Positions 49,433 through 58,475 of a DNA stretch of 64,000 nt are shown in pieces. Position numbers and translations under genes: made by a program. The notes under the pieces were generated by a model, which saw only the letters and a list, made by a program, of their open reading frames with translations, was not told the DNA's origin and did not search any database. Numbering within the stretch: the stretch's first letter is position 1; every line of letters begins with the position of its first letter. The DNA comes from Mycolicibacterium mageritense (GTDB taxonomy: Bacteria; Actinomycetota; Actinomycetes; Mycobacteriales; Mycobacteriaceae), in contig NZ_AP022567.1 of NCBI RefSeq assembly GCF_010727475.1, positions 2,604,001 through 2,668,000 on the forward strand, read 5' to 3'.

Positions 49433-50782
49433 TCATCGGCTTTCAGCCCGGACCTGCTCGGCGATGTCTGCGAGTGCCTCGCTGCGTGTTTCCGGCGCCC
49501 AGGCCCAGCAGATGAGTCCGCCGACGGCCAGCACAACAACGCAGGCGATGAGCGCGACGTTGACGTCGAACGTCGAGACCACGATCGGCAGCAGGAAGGT
49601 ACTCATGGCGGAGCCGATGCGGCTGGCGGCAGTGGCGATCCCGACGCCTGAGGCCCGCAGATCGGTGGGGAATAGTTCTGGTGGGTAGGCGAATTCGAGG
49701 TTGACCGCCGCGGCAAGTACGAGCGCGAAGGCTGCGAACAAGATGACGGCGACGACCGGGCTCGTCCCCGCAAACGCGACAAGGGCGGCCAGCAGCGCGG
49801 CACCGATGAAGAACGAGCCGATGAGGAATGCGCGTCGGGAGATGCGGTCGATGATGAGCAACCCGATTACCGCACCGACGAGAAGGAACGCGTTGTAGGT
49901 GGCGCCGGCTCCCAACTTGCTGTGAACACCAAGGGCTTCCATGATCTGCGGCGAGAATGTCCCGAGCGCAAAGAACGGAATGACCTGGCAGACATAGAAC
50001 AGGGCACCGACGGCAGTGCGCTTGCGGAACTTCGGGGTGAACAGCACGCGTACGCCTCGCCGCTGGGTGACGGCGGTCTCTGGGGACGGGGGGAGGACAT
50101 CGGGGCCGAGGTGGGTGCGCACGACGCGGGCCGCTTCTTCGGGGCGGCCGTGCTGGGTCAGCCATAACGGCGACTCAGGCACACCGAGGCGGAACCCGAA
50201 GATGAGCAGCGCAGGCACCGCGCTGACTGCCAACATGTAACGCCAGGATTCACCATCGATCAGGGTCAACAGATAGCCGACCAGGTAAGCCGCGACGTAT
50301 CCGGTCGCCCATGCCACCGCCAGCAGGCTCATCAACCGGCCACGGAAGTTGCGCGGCGCATGTTCGGTCACCAGCGACTTGCTGACCACGTAGTCGGCGC
50401 CGAGCACTATTCCGATGAGGAGCCGTAAAACCAGTAATTGCCAGGCAGTTTCGATGAAGAACTGCAGCGCGGACAGGACTGCGAACACCAGCATGTCCCA
50501 GCCGAATATGGTGCGCCGGCCGATCCGGTCGGCGATCGGTCCGGTGACGATGGCACCGACAAACAGGCCGGCGAGGGTCGCGGCACCGAGCAGACCGATC
50601 CACAGTGGGGTGAGGCCGAGTGCCGATGTGGAGGCCGTGATGACGATACCGATGATGCCGAGGATGAATCCGTCGCTGAACTGCCCACCGGTGCCTGCGA
50701 TGGTGACGCGGATCTGAAACTTGGTGAGGGGCGCGTCTTCGTACGCGACGGGTGTACTGGGGCGAGTGGTGACGTCAGGCAT
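49433..50782 (-). CDS. MFS transporter, sugar-porter-like
   Basis: The 449-residue protein has 12 helices with the MFS loops IVTGPIADRIGRRTIFGWDM (motif A) and RLLIGIVLGADYVVSKSLVT, and YPPELFPTDLRASGVGIATA late in the protein, a sugar-porter/metabolite:H+ symporter trait. It probably imports a polyol, sugar or dicarboxylate. The ATG at 50782 overlaps the end of the lyase gene by 8 bp, so lyase and transporter are co-translated. The IclR gene beyond the lyase is the likely regulator. The substrate should be that of the lyase. Confidence 0.8.
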   Translation of the reverse strand: MPDVTTRPSTPVAYEDAPLTKFQIRVTIAGTGGQFSDGFILGIIGIVITASTSALGLTPLWIGLLGAATLAGLFVGAIVTGPIADRIGRRTIFGWDMLVFAVLSALQFFIETAWQLLVLRLLIGIVLGADYVVSKSLVTEHAPRNFRGRLMSLLAVAWATGYVAAYLVGYLLTLIDGESWRYMLAVSAVPALLIFGFRLGVPESPLWLTQHGRPEEAARVVRTHLGPDVLPPSPETAVTQRRGVRVLFTPKFRKRTAVGALFYVCQVIPFFALGTFSPQIMEALGVHSKLGAGATYNAFLLVGAVIGLLIIDRISRRAFLIGSFFIGAALLAALVAFAGTSPVVAVILFAAFALVLAAAVNLEFAYPPELFPTDLRASGVGIATAASRIGSAMSTFLLPIVVSTFDVNVALIACVVVLAVGGLICWAWAPETRSEALADIAEQVRAESR

Positions 50783-52076
50783 GGCTGGATCCGTTCGACC
50801 CGTTCGACCCGTTCGACATGGTCTGTGCCTGCGCGTGGAACTGGGTAGTGGTGGCTTCGTAGCCGGACGCGGCAGACTGGGTGACCCAGGAATCGAGGGC
50901 GCCCTGCAGATTGAGCTCCCGACGGGGACCGTCCCAGGTGATGCCAGAGACGCAACGTTGCGCGAAGACCGTTGCCGCGGCCGTGATGTCGTCGAATATG
51001 GTGATGATCGAGTCGACGATCACCGGTTCCATGACGTTGAGTTCGAGTTCTCCTGCTGACAAGGCACATTCGACGGTATGCGCTGCGCCGCGGACCCGAT
51101 AGCTCAGCTGCATCACATATTCGGGGATGGCGGGGTTGACCTTGGCGGGCATGATCGACGATCCGGCTTGTACCGCCGGGATCGTCAGATCGCCGAATCC
51201 GCCGGCGGGCCCGGATGACAGCAGCCGGATGTCGGCGGCGATCTTGGCCATCGTGATCGCGACGCGCGCGCCGGCGTCTGCGATCGTGCCGTAGGGATCG
51301 AGGTTCGACAGCGCGTCGAAAAGGTCGGCAGCGGGCACCAGATCATGCCCGGAGAGGGCGGCGAGTTCGCGGACCGCGATCTCCCGGTAGCCCTGCGGTG
51401 CACCGAGCCCTGTACCCACGGCCGTGGCACCGAGGGGAACCGACCGCAGTTCCACGACCGCTGCGTGTAGGGCTGCGGCTGTGCGTCGGACGGCGGCAGC
51501 TTGCGCGCGGTGGGTCTGCCCGGCGGTGATCGACACCGCATCCCGTAGACAGGTTCGGCCCAGACGAGGTGTGTCGTCGAACTCCTCGGCTTTGGCGTCT
51601 AGAGCGGCGGCCAGGTTGGTGAGGGCCTGCAGCGGTGTGGTCGCGAGGTCCAGCATTGTCATCGCCATTGCCGTCGGATAGGTGTCGTTCGTGGACTGCG
51701 AGGCGTTCACATGGTCGTTGGGATGGACCGGGGTGCCAGCGAGCTCTGTGGCTCGCGTGGCGATGACCTCATTGACGTTCATGTTGGTCGTTGTGCCGCC
51801 CCCACCGAGCAGCAAGGCGGAGGGGAACTGGGAAGTGTGTGTGCCGCCGGCGATTTCAACGCATGCCGTCGCGATTGCCTCGGCGCGCGCACCGTCGAGC
51901 GCCCCGAGTTGACGGTTGGCGCGCGCGGCGGCCAGTTTCACCAGCGCGTAGTTGCGGACGAAGTCCGGCACGTCGCCGAACGCGCGCCCTGGCCCAGGGA
52001 AGTTCGCGAGAGCCAGCGAGGTCTGCTGCCCGTACAGGACGCCCGTCGCGGCGCCGGCGGTCTGTGTCGTGACCAA
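50775..52076 (-). CDS. Aspartase/fumarase-superfamily lyase
   Basis: About 433 residues. The three conserved regions of the superfamily are TNMNVNEVIATRA with HPNDHVNASQSTNDTYPTAM, GATAVGTGLGAPQGY, and the signature loop AGSSIMPAKVNPAIPEYVMQ with the catalytic Ser. These fit the aspartate ammonia-lyase side most closely, but the N-terminus is short and the substrate may be another acid. The frame is open to 52328, but TTG 52076 has AGGAAAGG 9 nt upstream and begins the family-like VTTQTAG..LYGQQT, so I use it. The C-terminus is an odd repeat (SNGSNGSNGSSHA) coded by three 9-bp units. It is divergent from the IclR gene. Confidence 0.75.
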   Translation of the reverse strand: MVTTQTAGAATGVLYGQQTSLALANFPGPGRAFGDVPDFVRNYALVKLAAARANRQLGALDGARAEAIATACVEIAGGTHTSQFPSALLLGGGGTTTNMNVNEVIATRATELAGTPVHPNDHVNASQSTNDTYPTAMAMTMLDLATTPLQALTNLAAALDAKAEEFDDTPRLGRTCLRDAVSITAGQTHRAQAAAVRRTAAALHAAVVELRSVPLGATAVGTGLGAPQGYREIAVRELAALSGHDLVPAADLFDALSNLDPYGTIADAGARVAITMAKIAADIRLLSSGPAGGFGDLTIPAVQAGSSIMPAKVNPAIPEYVMQLSYRVRGAAHTVECALSAGELELNVMEPVIVDSIITIFDDITAAATVFAQRCVSGITWDGPRRELNLQGALDSWVTQSAASGYEATTTQFHAQAQTMSNGSNGSNGSSHA

Positions 52077-52212
52077 GTGATTCAGCCTTTCCTGTGATGA
52101 GTACCACTGGAGGAAGACTGTAAGAAGCCACATCACCGGGGCCAACCATCGATGCTGATACAACAACACTTTTTTCGCCTGGCTGGGCTTTTTCGTGGCG
52201 GAGGCAGAATAC

Positions 52213-52231
52213 TGTTGCTGTGACAGCAACA
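52213..52231. promoter_or_regulatory. Palindromic operator upstream of iclR-type gene
   Basis: TGTTGCTGTGACAGCAACA is a nearly perfect inverted repeat (only the centre is asymmetric), located between the divergent lyase and IclR genes, 16 bp before the IclR ATG. It is the likely binding site of the IclR regulator. Confidence 0.65.
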
Positions 52232-52247
52232 ATGTCGAAAGGCGGAG

Positions 52248-53033
52248 ATGGCGACGGACTCCACAGCTGAACGGGTCGCGGCTCTGATCCGGGCCTTCGG
52301 CCGCGGCGGGAACGCCGACGGCGAACACGCGGTTAGTGACTTGGCGCGCGCGGTGGGGCGCGAACGCAGTCAGGTGTCCCGCATGCTGAAATCCCTGGAA
52401 CGCGGTGGTCTGGTCGAGCAGGTGCCCGACACCAAGCGTTACCGCCTCGGGTGGCCGTTGTTGGTGCTGGCATCAAGCGCGGGCAACACGCCGTTGTTGC
52501 GGGCCGCGCGCCCGGTGTTGCAGACACTCGTTGCGCGCGTTGGAGAGGTGGCGCTGCTGTCTGTGCAGCAGGGTGACCGTTCCCTCACCGTGCTCCGCGA
52601 GGAGTCGCACCAATCTCTGCGAGCCGGTGGATGGGTGGGGCGAAGTTCACCCATGCATTGCACGGCGTCGGGTCGCGCATTGCTGTTCGACAGCGACGAT
52701 GAGCTCATCGAAGCACTCACCGCAGAGGCGCTCCGTACTCCCATCTCGACGCTGGCCGCGCCGAAGGACATCGACGAACTCTTGGCCAGGATCCGAGAAG
52801 AGCGGCGGCAGGGATACGCGGTCGCCAGCGAAGAGATCGAGATCGGCCTGACCTCTGTCAGCGCCCCGGTAAGGGATCGCAACAACACGTTGATCGCCGT
52901 CGTCAACGTATCCGGGCCGACCTCTCGGTTGATCACGCGCGTCGAGGACATCGCGAAGCTGCTCCTCACGGCCGGCGGCGCAATCGAGCGCAGTCTCGCC
53001 GTCCCCACCCAACCGGCACGCGCGCGCCGCTGA
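52248..53033 (+). CDS. IclR-family transcriptional regulator
   Basis: The 261-residue protein has an N-terminal winged helix (AERVAALIRAFGRG, VSDLARAVGRERSQVSRMLK, LVEQVPDTKRYRLGWPLLVL). The C-terminal effector domain has WVGRSSPMHCTASGRALLF, EERRQGYAVASEEIEIGLTS and VSAPVRDRNNTLIAVVNVSG, the IclR signature. ATG 52248 is preceded by GAAAGGCGGAG. It is divergent from the lyase-transporter pair with a palindromic site between them, so it most likely regulates that pair and itself. Such proteins respond to small organic acids. Confidence 0.85.
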   Translation: MATDSTAERVAALIRAFGRGGNADGEHAVSDLARAVGRERSQVSRMLKSLERGGLVEQVPDTKRYRLGWPLLVLASSAGNTPLLRAARPVLQTLVARVGEVALLSVQQGDRSLTVLREESHQSLRAGGWVGRSSPMHCTASGRALLFDSDDELIEALTAEALRTPISTLAAPKDIDELLARIREERRQGYAVASEEIEIGLTSVSAPVRDRNNTLIAVVNVSGPTSRLITRVEDIAKLLLTAGGAIERSLAVPTQPARARR

Positions 53034-53060
53034 TCCGACGACTTTTTCGCGAAAGCGCAT

Positions 53061-53076
53061 GCGCAAGCGCTTGCGC
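53061..53076. promoter_or_regulatory. LacI-type operator of the sugar ABC operon
   Basis: GCGCAAGCGCTTGCGC is a perfect 16-bp palindrome with the central CG step typical of LacI/GalR sites. It lies 64 bp before the start of the sugar-binding protein gene, whose operon ends with a LacI gene. Confidence 0.8.
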
Positions 53077-53139
53077 GGCCTCTAAGCTCCTGCAGAGCAC
53101 GTGGCGTGACCGGCGTCACATCGGGACAGAGGAGTCCGT

Positions 53140-54138
53140 ATGTTCGGAAAGCGCAACAGAAGCACGCTTGCGGTCGGGGCGGTTCTCACGGCAGGCTCGC
53201 TCGTTCTCGGTCTGACCGCCTGCAGTGGATCGGGTTCGGACAGCGTCAAGATCGGTCTGATCACCAAGACCGATTCGAACCCGTTCTTCGTGAAGATCCG
53301 TGAGGCCGCCAAGGCGCAGGCCGACAAGGACGGCGCTGAGTTGATCGCGCTCGCGGGCGCCTTCGACGGCGACAACGAGGGCCAGGTGGCGGCCATCGAG
53401 AACATGGTCGGCCAGGGTGTGAAGGGGATCCTGATCACGCCGAACTCGTCCACGGGCGTGCTCGACGCGATCAAGAAGGCGCGTGACGCCGGTGTCATCG
53501 TCATCGCACTCGACACCGCGACCGATCCCGAAGACGCCGTCGACGCCACCTTCGCCACCGACAACAAGGCCGCAGGCGTCAGCCAGGGCAAGTGGGTGCG
53601 GGCCGCCCTCGCCGGCAAGGCCCCCCAGGTGGTGATGCTGGACGGAACCCCGGGCGGCACCGTCGACACGTTCCGCCATGACGGATTCCTCGAAGGTTTC
53701 GGGATCACCAACAACTCGCCGGAGATCGTCGGCCGGGAGAACACCAACGGCGATCAGACCAAGGCGCAGACCGCCATGGAGAACATCCTCCAGCGCGCGC
53801 CGGGTATCAACGCGCTCTACACCATCAACGAGCCCGCAGCCGCCGGCGCATACCAGGCGATCCAGTCCGCCAACCGCACGGGCCAGATCACCATCGGGTC
53901 CATCGACGGAAGCTGCACGGGCATCGCGGACGTGAAGTCCGGAAAGATCGGCGCGACGGTGCTGCAGTTCCCGGCGAAGATGGCCGAGCAGGGCGTGCAG
54001 GCCGTGGTGCAGTTCGCGAAGGACGGTACCAAGCCCAGCGGATTCCACGACACCGGTTCGCAATTGGTCACGGACAAGCCGTTCCCGGGCCTCGAGTCGC
54101 AGGACACCGCCTGGGGCGAGAAGAACTGCTGGGGCTGA
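53140..54138 (+). CDS. Sugar ABC transporter substrate-binding lipoprotein (RbsB/FrcB-like)
   Basis: The 332-residue protein has a lipoprotein signal (GAVLTAGSLVLGLTACSGSG, lipobox LTAC) and a type I periplasmic-binding fold: VKIGLITKTDSNPFFVKIRE, GILITPNSSTGVLDAIKKA, VIVIALDTATDPEDAVDATF and LYTINEPAAAGAYQAIQSAN. The pattern fits ribose/fructose-type monosaccharide binding proteins. ATG 53140 follows CAGAGGAG. It is the first gene of a six-gene operon controlled by the LacI site upstream. Fructose or a pentose or polyol is likely. Confidence 0.85.
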   Translation: MFGKRNRSTLAVGAVLTAGSLVLGLTACSGSGSDSVKIGLITKTDSNPFFVKIREAAKAQADKDGAELIALAGAFDGDNEGQVAAIENMVGQGVKGILITPNSSTGVLDAIKKARDAGVIVIALDTATDPEDAVDATFATDNKAAGVSQGKWVRAALAGKAPQVVMLDGTPGGTVDTFRHDGFLEGFGITNNSPEIVGRENTNGDQTKAQTAMENILQRAPGINALYTINEPAAAGAYQAIQSANRTGQITIGSIDGSCTGIADVKSGKIGATVLQFPAKMAEQGVQAVVQFAKDGTKPSGFHDTGSQLVTDKPFPGLESQDTAWGEKNCWG

Positions 54139-54146
54139 GCGGGTAC

Positions 54147-55142
54147 ATGACCACCGGGGCTCCTGCGACAGCGACGCCATCGGTGTCGAGCCGGCTCCAC
54201 GTCGGAAACCTCCTGCGTGAACCGTTGCTCGGCCCGCTGGTGGCGCTCGTCATCGCCATCGTCATCTTCAGTTCGGTCTCGAACTCGTTCCTCAACCCGC
54301 AGAACGTGTCGCTGATCCTGCAACAGTCGGTGGTCGTCGGCATCCTGGCCGTCGGCCAGACGCTGATCATCCTCACCGCAGGCATTGATCTCTCGATCGG
54401 CGCGGTCGCGGTGTTCGGGACCATCGTGCTGGCCCAGAGCGCGGGCGCCAGCGGCCCGGTCGTGGCGCTCGCGTTGACGCTTCTGGTATGCGTGGTGTTC
54501 GGCGCGATCAACGGCGGGCTCGTCACGATCCTGCGGTTGCCGCCGTTCATCGTCACGCTGGGTACGTTCACCGCGATCCTGGCGGGCACTCGCCTGCTCG
54601 CGGGTTCCGAGACCTACCGGGTGGAGCAAGGTCCACTCACGTTCCTGGGCACGTCCTTTCGCATCGGGTCGTTCTCCACGACGTTCGGTGTGGTCGCGAT
54701 GCTCCTGGTCTACCTCGTGACGTGGTACGCATTATCCCAAACCTCTTGGGGCAAACACATTTACGCGGTCGGTGGCAACCCACAGGCATCGAATCTGTCC
54801 GGTATCAAGTCCGGGCGCGTGCTGTTCTCCGTCTATCTCACGACGGGTGTGATCGCCGCCATCGCGGCGTGGGCGGCTCTCGGTCGAATCCCCAACGCCG
54901 ACCCGAACGCTTACCAGAACGCCAATCTGGAGACCATCACCGCGGTGGTCATCGGCGGGACCAGCTTGTTCGGCGGGCGTGGCGGTGTCGTCGGAACCCT
55001 GGTGGGCACGCTCATCGTCGGCGTTCTTCGCAACGGCCTGACCCAGGCCGGCGTCGACAACCTCTACCAGAACATCGCGACCGGCATCCTCGTGATCGTC
55101 GCGGTGGCCGTGGATCAATTCGCCCGCAGGAGAACACAATGA
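54147..55142 (+). CDS. Sugar ABC transporter permease (RbsC/FrcC-like)
   Basis: The 331-residue BPD_transp_2 permease has about eight to ten helices: LGPLVALVIAIVIFSSVSNS, VGILAVGQTLIILTAGIDLS, FIVTLGTFTAILAGTRLLA and the conserved GGTSLFGGRGGVVGTLVGTL near residue 270. ILTAGIDLSIGA is the family hallmark. It starts 9 bp after the binding-protein gene and its TGA overlaps the ATG of the ATPase gene. It forms the membrane channel, probably as a dimer. Confidence 0.9.
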   Translation: MTTGAPATATPSVSSRLHVGNLLREPLLGPLVALVIAIVIFSSVSNSFLNPQNVSLILQQSVVVGILAVGQTLIILTAGIDLSIGAVAVFGTIVLAQSAGASGPVVALALTLLVCVVFGAINGGLVTILRLPPFIVTLGTFTAILAGTRLLAGSETYRVEQGPLTFLGTSFRIGSFSTTFGVVAMLLVYLVTWYALSQTSWGKHIYAVGGNPQASNLSGIKSGRVLFSVYLTTGVIAAIAAWAALGRIPNADPNAYQNANLETITAVVIGGTSLFGGRGGVVGTLVGTLIVGVLRNGLTQAGVDNLYQNIATGILVIVAVAVDQFARRRTQ

Positions 55143-55921
55143 GCGACGCACCAGTGCTCGAGGCGCGCGGACTCGTCAAGAAGTACGGTCACGTGACCGC
55201 GATCAACGGAGCGGACTTCGAGCTCCGTGCGGGCGAGGTGCTCGCGGTCATCGGGGACAACGGCGCCGGAAAGTCGAGCCTGATCAAGGCTTTGGCAGGC
55301 GCGGTGATCCCGGACTCGGGTGAGATCCTGATGAACGGCACACCTGTGTCGTTCAAGAACACGCGGGACGCCAGGGCGGCCGGAATCGAAACGGTGTACC
55401 AGGATCTCGCGGTGGTGCCGGCCCTCGACATCGCGTCGAACCTGTACCTCGGGCGTGAGGTGCGCCGTAAAGGCATCGCGGGCAGCCTGTTTCGCAGACT
55501 CGACATGCCGAAGATGCGGCAGGAGGCGTCGCAACACCTCGCGGACCTCAAGATCGGCATCAAATCCGTGACCCAGTCTGTGGAGACGTTGTCCGGTGGC
55601 CAGCGGCAGGGCGTCGCGGTCGCGCGCGCCGCCGCCTTCGGGCGCGGTGTCATCATCATGGACGAACCGACTGCCGCCCTGGGCGTCCGGGAGTCGGGAC
55701 AGGTCATCGACCTGATCAAGTCGATCCGCGACCGCGGCATCCCGGTGGTGCTCATCAGCCACGACATGCCGCACGTGTTCGAGGTGGCCGACCGGATCCA
55801 CATCCACCGGCTCGGGCAGCGGGCCGGTGTCGTCGACCCGAAGAAGCGCACGATGTCCGAAGTCGTCGCGCTCATGACCGGTGCGGAGGAACCGACGGAT
55901 GAGGAACGCGCCGGTCTCTGA
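55139..55921 (+). CDS. Sugar ABC transporter ATP-binding protein (FrcA-like, single ABC)
   Basis: The 260-residue protein has one ABC domain, not the double domain of RbsA: Walker A VIGDNGAGKSSLIKAL near 36-51, signature TLSGGQRQGVAVARAA near 146, Walker B GVIIMDEPTAALGVRES near 166 and the switch VVLISHDMPHVFEVAD. Single-domain ATPases occur in FrcBCA fructose-type importers. ATG 55139 overlaps the permease stop (ATGA). The next gene starts inside its 3' end, behind a GCGGAGGA ribosome site. Confidence 0.9.
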   Translation: MSDAPVLEARGLVKKYGHVTAINGADFELRAGEVLAVIGDNGAGKSSLIKALAGAVIPDSGEILMNGTPVSFKNTRDARAAGIETVYQDLAVVPALDIASNLYLGREVRRKGIAGSLFRRLDMPKMRQEASQHLADLKIGIKSVTQSVETLSGGQRQGVAVARAAAFGRGVIIMDEPTAALGVRESGQVIDLIKSIRDRGIPVVLISHDMPHVFEVADRIHIHRLGQRAGVVDPKKRTMSEVVALMTGAEEPTDEERAGL

Positions 55922-56816
55922 GAAGGCTCCGGTCGGAGTCTTCGTCGGGTTGGCGACGCTCGACGTGATCCACCGCATCGCGAAACCGCCTGCAGCCAAC
56001 CAGAAGATCACGTCGAACGCGCAGTTCGTCGCGGCAGGCGGGCCGGCCGCGAATGCGGCCGTCACCTTCGCCGCGTTGGGCGGGCAGGCCATCCTCGTGA
56101 CGGCCCTCGGCGTCGATCCGGTCGCCGAGCTGATCCGGGCCGATCTCGCCGCCTACGGCGTCACCGTCGTCGACGCGGCGACGGGAACCTCCCGGGCCGT
56201 GCCGGTCTCCGCGGTGTCGGTCGTCGAATCGACAGGTGATCGGTCGGTGGTCTCGCTGGATGCCGTGAACTCCGACGCGACGCCTCCGGGCGGCCTCGCC
56301 GATCTCGTGGCGGATGCCGACGTGGTGCTCGTCGACGGGCACCACCCGCTGATGGCCGAGGCCGCGGCTCACCACGCGACGGCCCGGGGCACCCCGCTCG
56401 TCGTCGATGCCGGCCGATGGAAGCCGGTGATGCCCAAGGTCATCCCGCACGCAACCGACATGGTGTGCTCCAATGACTTCCGAACGCCGGGCGCCGACAG
56501 CTCACAGGCCGCAGCCGCGGCACTGGTCCGGGACGGTGTTCCGACCGTCGTCATCACTCACGGCGGCGATCCCGTCGAGTGGTGGTCGGGCGGGAGGTCC
56601 GGTTGCGTGCCGGTGGACCAGGTGGAGGTGGTCGACACGCTGGGTGCCGGCGATGCCTTCCACGGCGCGTACGCGTATTTCACGACCCAGCCCGGCGGTG
56701 TTGCCGAGCGCATCGAGCGCTCCGCTCGCGTGGCAGCACTACGGTGTTCGGTGGTCGGGCCGCGGGCCTGGCTCAGCGAACTCCCCGGTGTGCAGACACG
56801 AAAGCGAGAACGGTGA
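55899..56816 (+). CDS. PfkB/ribokinase-family sugar kinase
   Basis: The 305-residue protein has the PfkB signatures: VGVFVGLATLDVIHRI at the start, FVAAGGPAANAAVTFAALGG near 45-64 (sugar-binding GG), and the C-terminal VDTLGAGDAFHGAYAYF with the catalytic Asp near 255. It phosphorylates a sugar or polyol at a primary hydroxyl. ATG 55899 overlaps the ATPase gene by 23 bp and is preceded by GGAGGA. It is the first of two kinases in this operon, presumably acting on the imported sugar or on its product. Confidence 0.85.
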   Translation: MRNAPVSEKAPVGVFVGLATLDVIHRIAKPPAANQKITSNAQFVAAGGPAANAAVTFAALGGQAILVTALGVDPVAELIRADLAAYGVTVVDAATGTSRAVPVSAVSVVESTGDRSVVSLDAVNSDATPPGGLADLVADADVVLVDGHHPLMAEAAAHHATARGTPLVVDAGRWKPVMPKVIPHATDMVCSNDFRTPGADSSQAAAAALVRDGVPTVVITHGGDPVEWWSGGRSGCVPVDQVEVVDTLGAGDAFHGAYAYFTTQPGGVAERIERSARVAALRCSVVGPRAWLSELPGVQTRKRER

Positions 56817-57463
56817 TCGTCGAACAGGATGTGCAGGATGTCACCCTGCACGAGTTGGTCGAGTGGGCCAAAGCACTCGTCGTGCCCGGCGAACGCCGCA
56901 TCCTCGGTCTCACCGGAGCGCCGGGAGCCGGGAAATCCACCGTCGCAGAACAACTCGTCACCGCGCTCGGGCCGGATACCGCCGTGCTCGTCCCGATGGA
57001 CGGTTTTCATCTCGCCAACGAAGTGCTGATCGACCTGGGCCGGCTGGAGCGCAAGGGCGCGCACGACACATTCGACGACGGCGGCTATGCACGGCTGATC
57101 GCGCAGCTGCGGGCACAGCGCGCAGGCGACCCGGTCGTATATGCGCCCCGATTCCGGCGCGAGATCGAAGAGTCGATCGGCTCGTCCATACCCGTCCCGG
57201 CGTCGGTCCCATTGGTCGTCACCGAGGGCAATTACCTTCTGCTGGAGCGCGATGCCTGGCCTGCCGCGCGGTCCTGCATCGACGAGGTCTGGTTCCTGGC
57301 CCCCGACACGGCCGTTCGTCACGCTCGGCTGATCCGCAGGCACGAGGCTCACGGCAAGTCCCCCGAGGACGCGGCGTTGTGGGCTCTCGGGTCCGACGAG
57401 CGCAACGCCCGACTGATCGAGTCGACCGCAGGTCGCGCGGACCGCATAGTGCGTCTCCGATGA
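56813..57463 (+). CDS. P-loop sugar/nucleoside kinase (FrcK/uridine-kinase-like)
   Basis: The 216-residue protein begins at GTG 56813, overlapping the PfkB stop. Walker A is LTGAPGAGKSTVAEQL near 39-54. DTAVLVPMDGFHLAN and RKGAHDTFDDGGYARLIAQL are typical of the PanK/uridine-kinase fold group; VTEGNYLLLE and RLIRRHEAHGKSPEDAALWA complete it. Proteins of this group act as fructose kinase (FrcK) in rhizobial frcBCAK operons, though other substrates are known. Its stop TGA overlaps the LacI ATG. Two unrelated kinases in one transport operon suggest two phosphorylations or two substrates. Confidence 0.75.
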   Translation: MIVEQDVQDVTLHELVEWAKALVVPGERRILGLTGAPGAGKSTVAEQLVTALGPDTAVLVPMDGFHLANEVLIDLGRLERKGAHDTFDDGGYARLIAQLRAQRAGDPVVYAPRFRREIEESIGSSIPVPASVPLVVTEGNYLLLERDAWPAARSCIDEVWFLAPDTAVRHARLIRRHEAHGKSPEDAALWALGSDERNARLIESTAGRADRIVRLR

Positions 57464-58458
57464 TCACCATGGGCGACGTGGCCCGCATCGCCGGCGTCTC
57501 GGCGTCCACGGTCTCGCACGTGCTCAACGGCACGCGCAAGGTCGACACCGTCACGCGACAGCGCGTCGAAGCGGCGATCGAGGAGACCGGGTACCGGCGC
57601 AACGTCGTCGCACGATCGCTCGCGGCCGGACGTACCCACACGGTCGGCTTGTCGATCTCGGCACTGACGAATCCGTACTTCGGGAGCCTCGTGCACGCCG
57701 TGGAACAGGCGCTGTCGGACGCCGGTTACGTGCTGATCGTCGGAGATTCGCACGACCACGTGGAGTCGGAGAAGCGCGTCACCGACTCGCTGCTCGACCG
57801 TCAGGTCGACGGGATGATCGTGGCGCCTGCGGCGGGTTCGGAACGGCTCACCCTTCCCGAGATCACCCGCACCGGAACTCCTCTGGTGCTGATCGACCGA
57901 GGCGTCGACATCGGGTGCGATCAGGTCGGTCCGGAGAACTTCTCGTCGGCGCGGGCGCTGACCAAACACCTGCTCGATCGCGGTCATCGCCGGATCGGCG
58001 TCGTCCGCGGGTTAGCCGGGATCTCCTCCACCACTGAGCGATTCGACGGCTATTGCGCTGCGCTCACCGGCCGCGGTATCGCGGTCGAGGACACCCTGGT
58101 GCTCGACGGCGAGTCCAGCACGGACGTGGCCGAGCGCGAGGTGCACGCGCTCATGTCAGGTGAGAACCGACCCACCGCGCTGGTGTCCCTGAACAACGCG
58201 ATGACCATCGGAACCCTCAAAGCGGTGCGCGGCCTCGGCTTGTCGATACCGTCGGACGTGGCGTTCGTCTGCTACGACGACTTCGAGTGGGCGGATCTCT
58301 TCGAACCCAGGCTCACCGCGGCGGCGCAGGACGTCGAGACGATCGGCACCACCGCGGTCGAGCTGCTTCTGCGTCGCATGCGCGGGGACGACGGCGCCCC
58401 GCACCAGATTCGGGTGCCGACGACGTTCCACCACCGTAATTCGTGCGGGTGCACGTAG
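57460..58458 (+). CDS. LacI-family repressor of the sugar ABC operon
   Basis: The 332-residue repressor has the LacI headpiece ITMGDVARIAGVSASTVSHV with LNGTRKVDTVTRQRVEAAI, hinge YRRNVVARSLAAGRTHTVGL, and a periplasmic-binding-like core (LVLIDRGVDIGCDQVGPENF; LLDRGHRRIGVVRG; TALVSLNNAMTIGTLKAVRG). ATG 57460 overlaps the stop of the P-loop kinase gene (ATGA), so it is the last cistron of the operon. Its probable operator is the palindrome at 53061-53076. The effector should be the imported sugar or its phosphate. The large frame beginning at 56473 is a false extension across the kinase genes. Confidence 0.9.
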   Translation: MITMGDVARIAGVSASTVSHVLNGTRKVDTVTRQRVEAAIEETGYRRNVVARSLAAGRTHTVGLSISALTNPYFGSLVHAVEQALSDAGYVLIVGDSHDHVESEKRVTDSLLDRQVDGMIVAPAAGSERLTLPEITRTGTPLVLIDRGVDIGCDQVGPENFSSARALTKHLLDRGHRRIGVVRGLAGISSTTERFDGYCAALTGRGIAVEDTLVLDGESSTDVAEREVHALMSGENRPTALVSLNNAMTIGTLKAVRGLGLSIPSDVAFVCYDDFEWADLFEPRLTAAAQDVETIGTTAVELLLRRMRGDDGAPHQIRVPTTFHHRNSCGCT

Positions 58459-58475
58459 TGCTCGCGACCGCGGGT

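Noticed and set aside
56473..58458. 661-residue frame as one large fusion ending in LacI
   Set aside because: Its first half is out of phase with two real kinase genes; ATG 57460, overlapping the kinase stop, gives a normal LacI protein.
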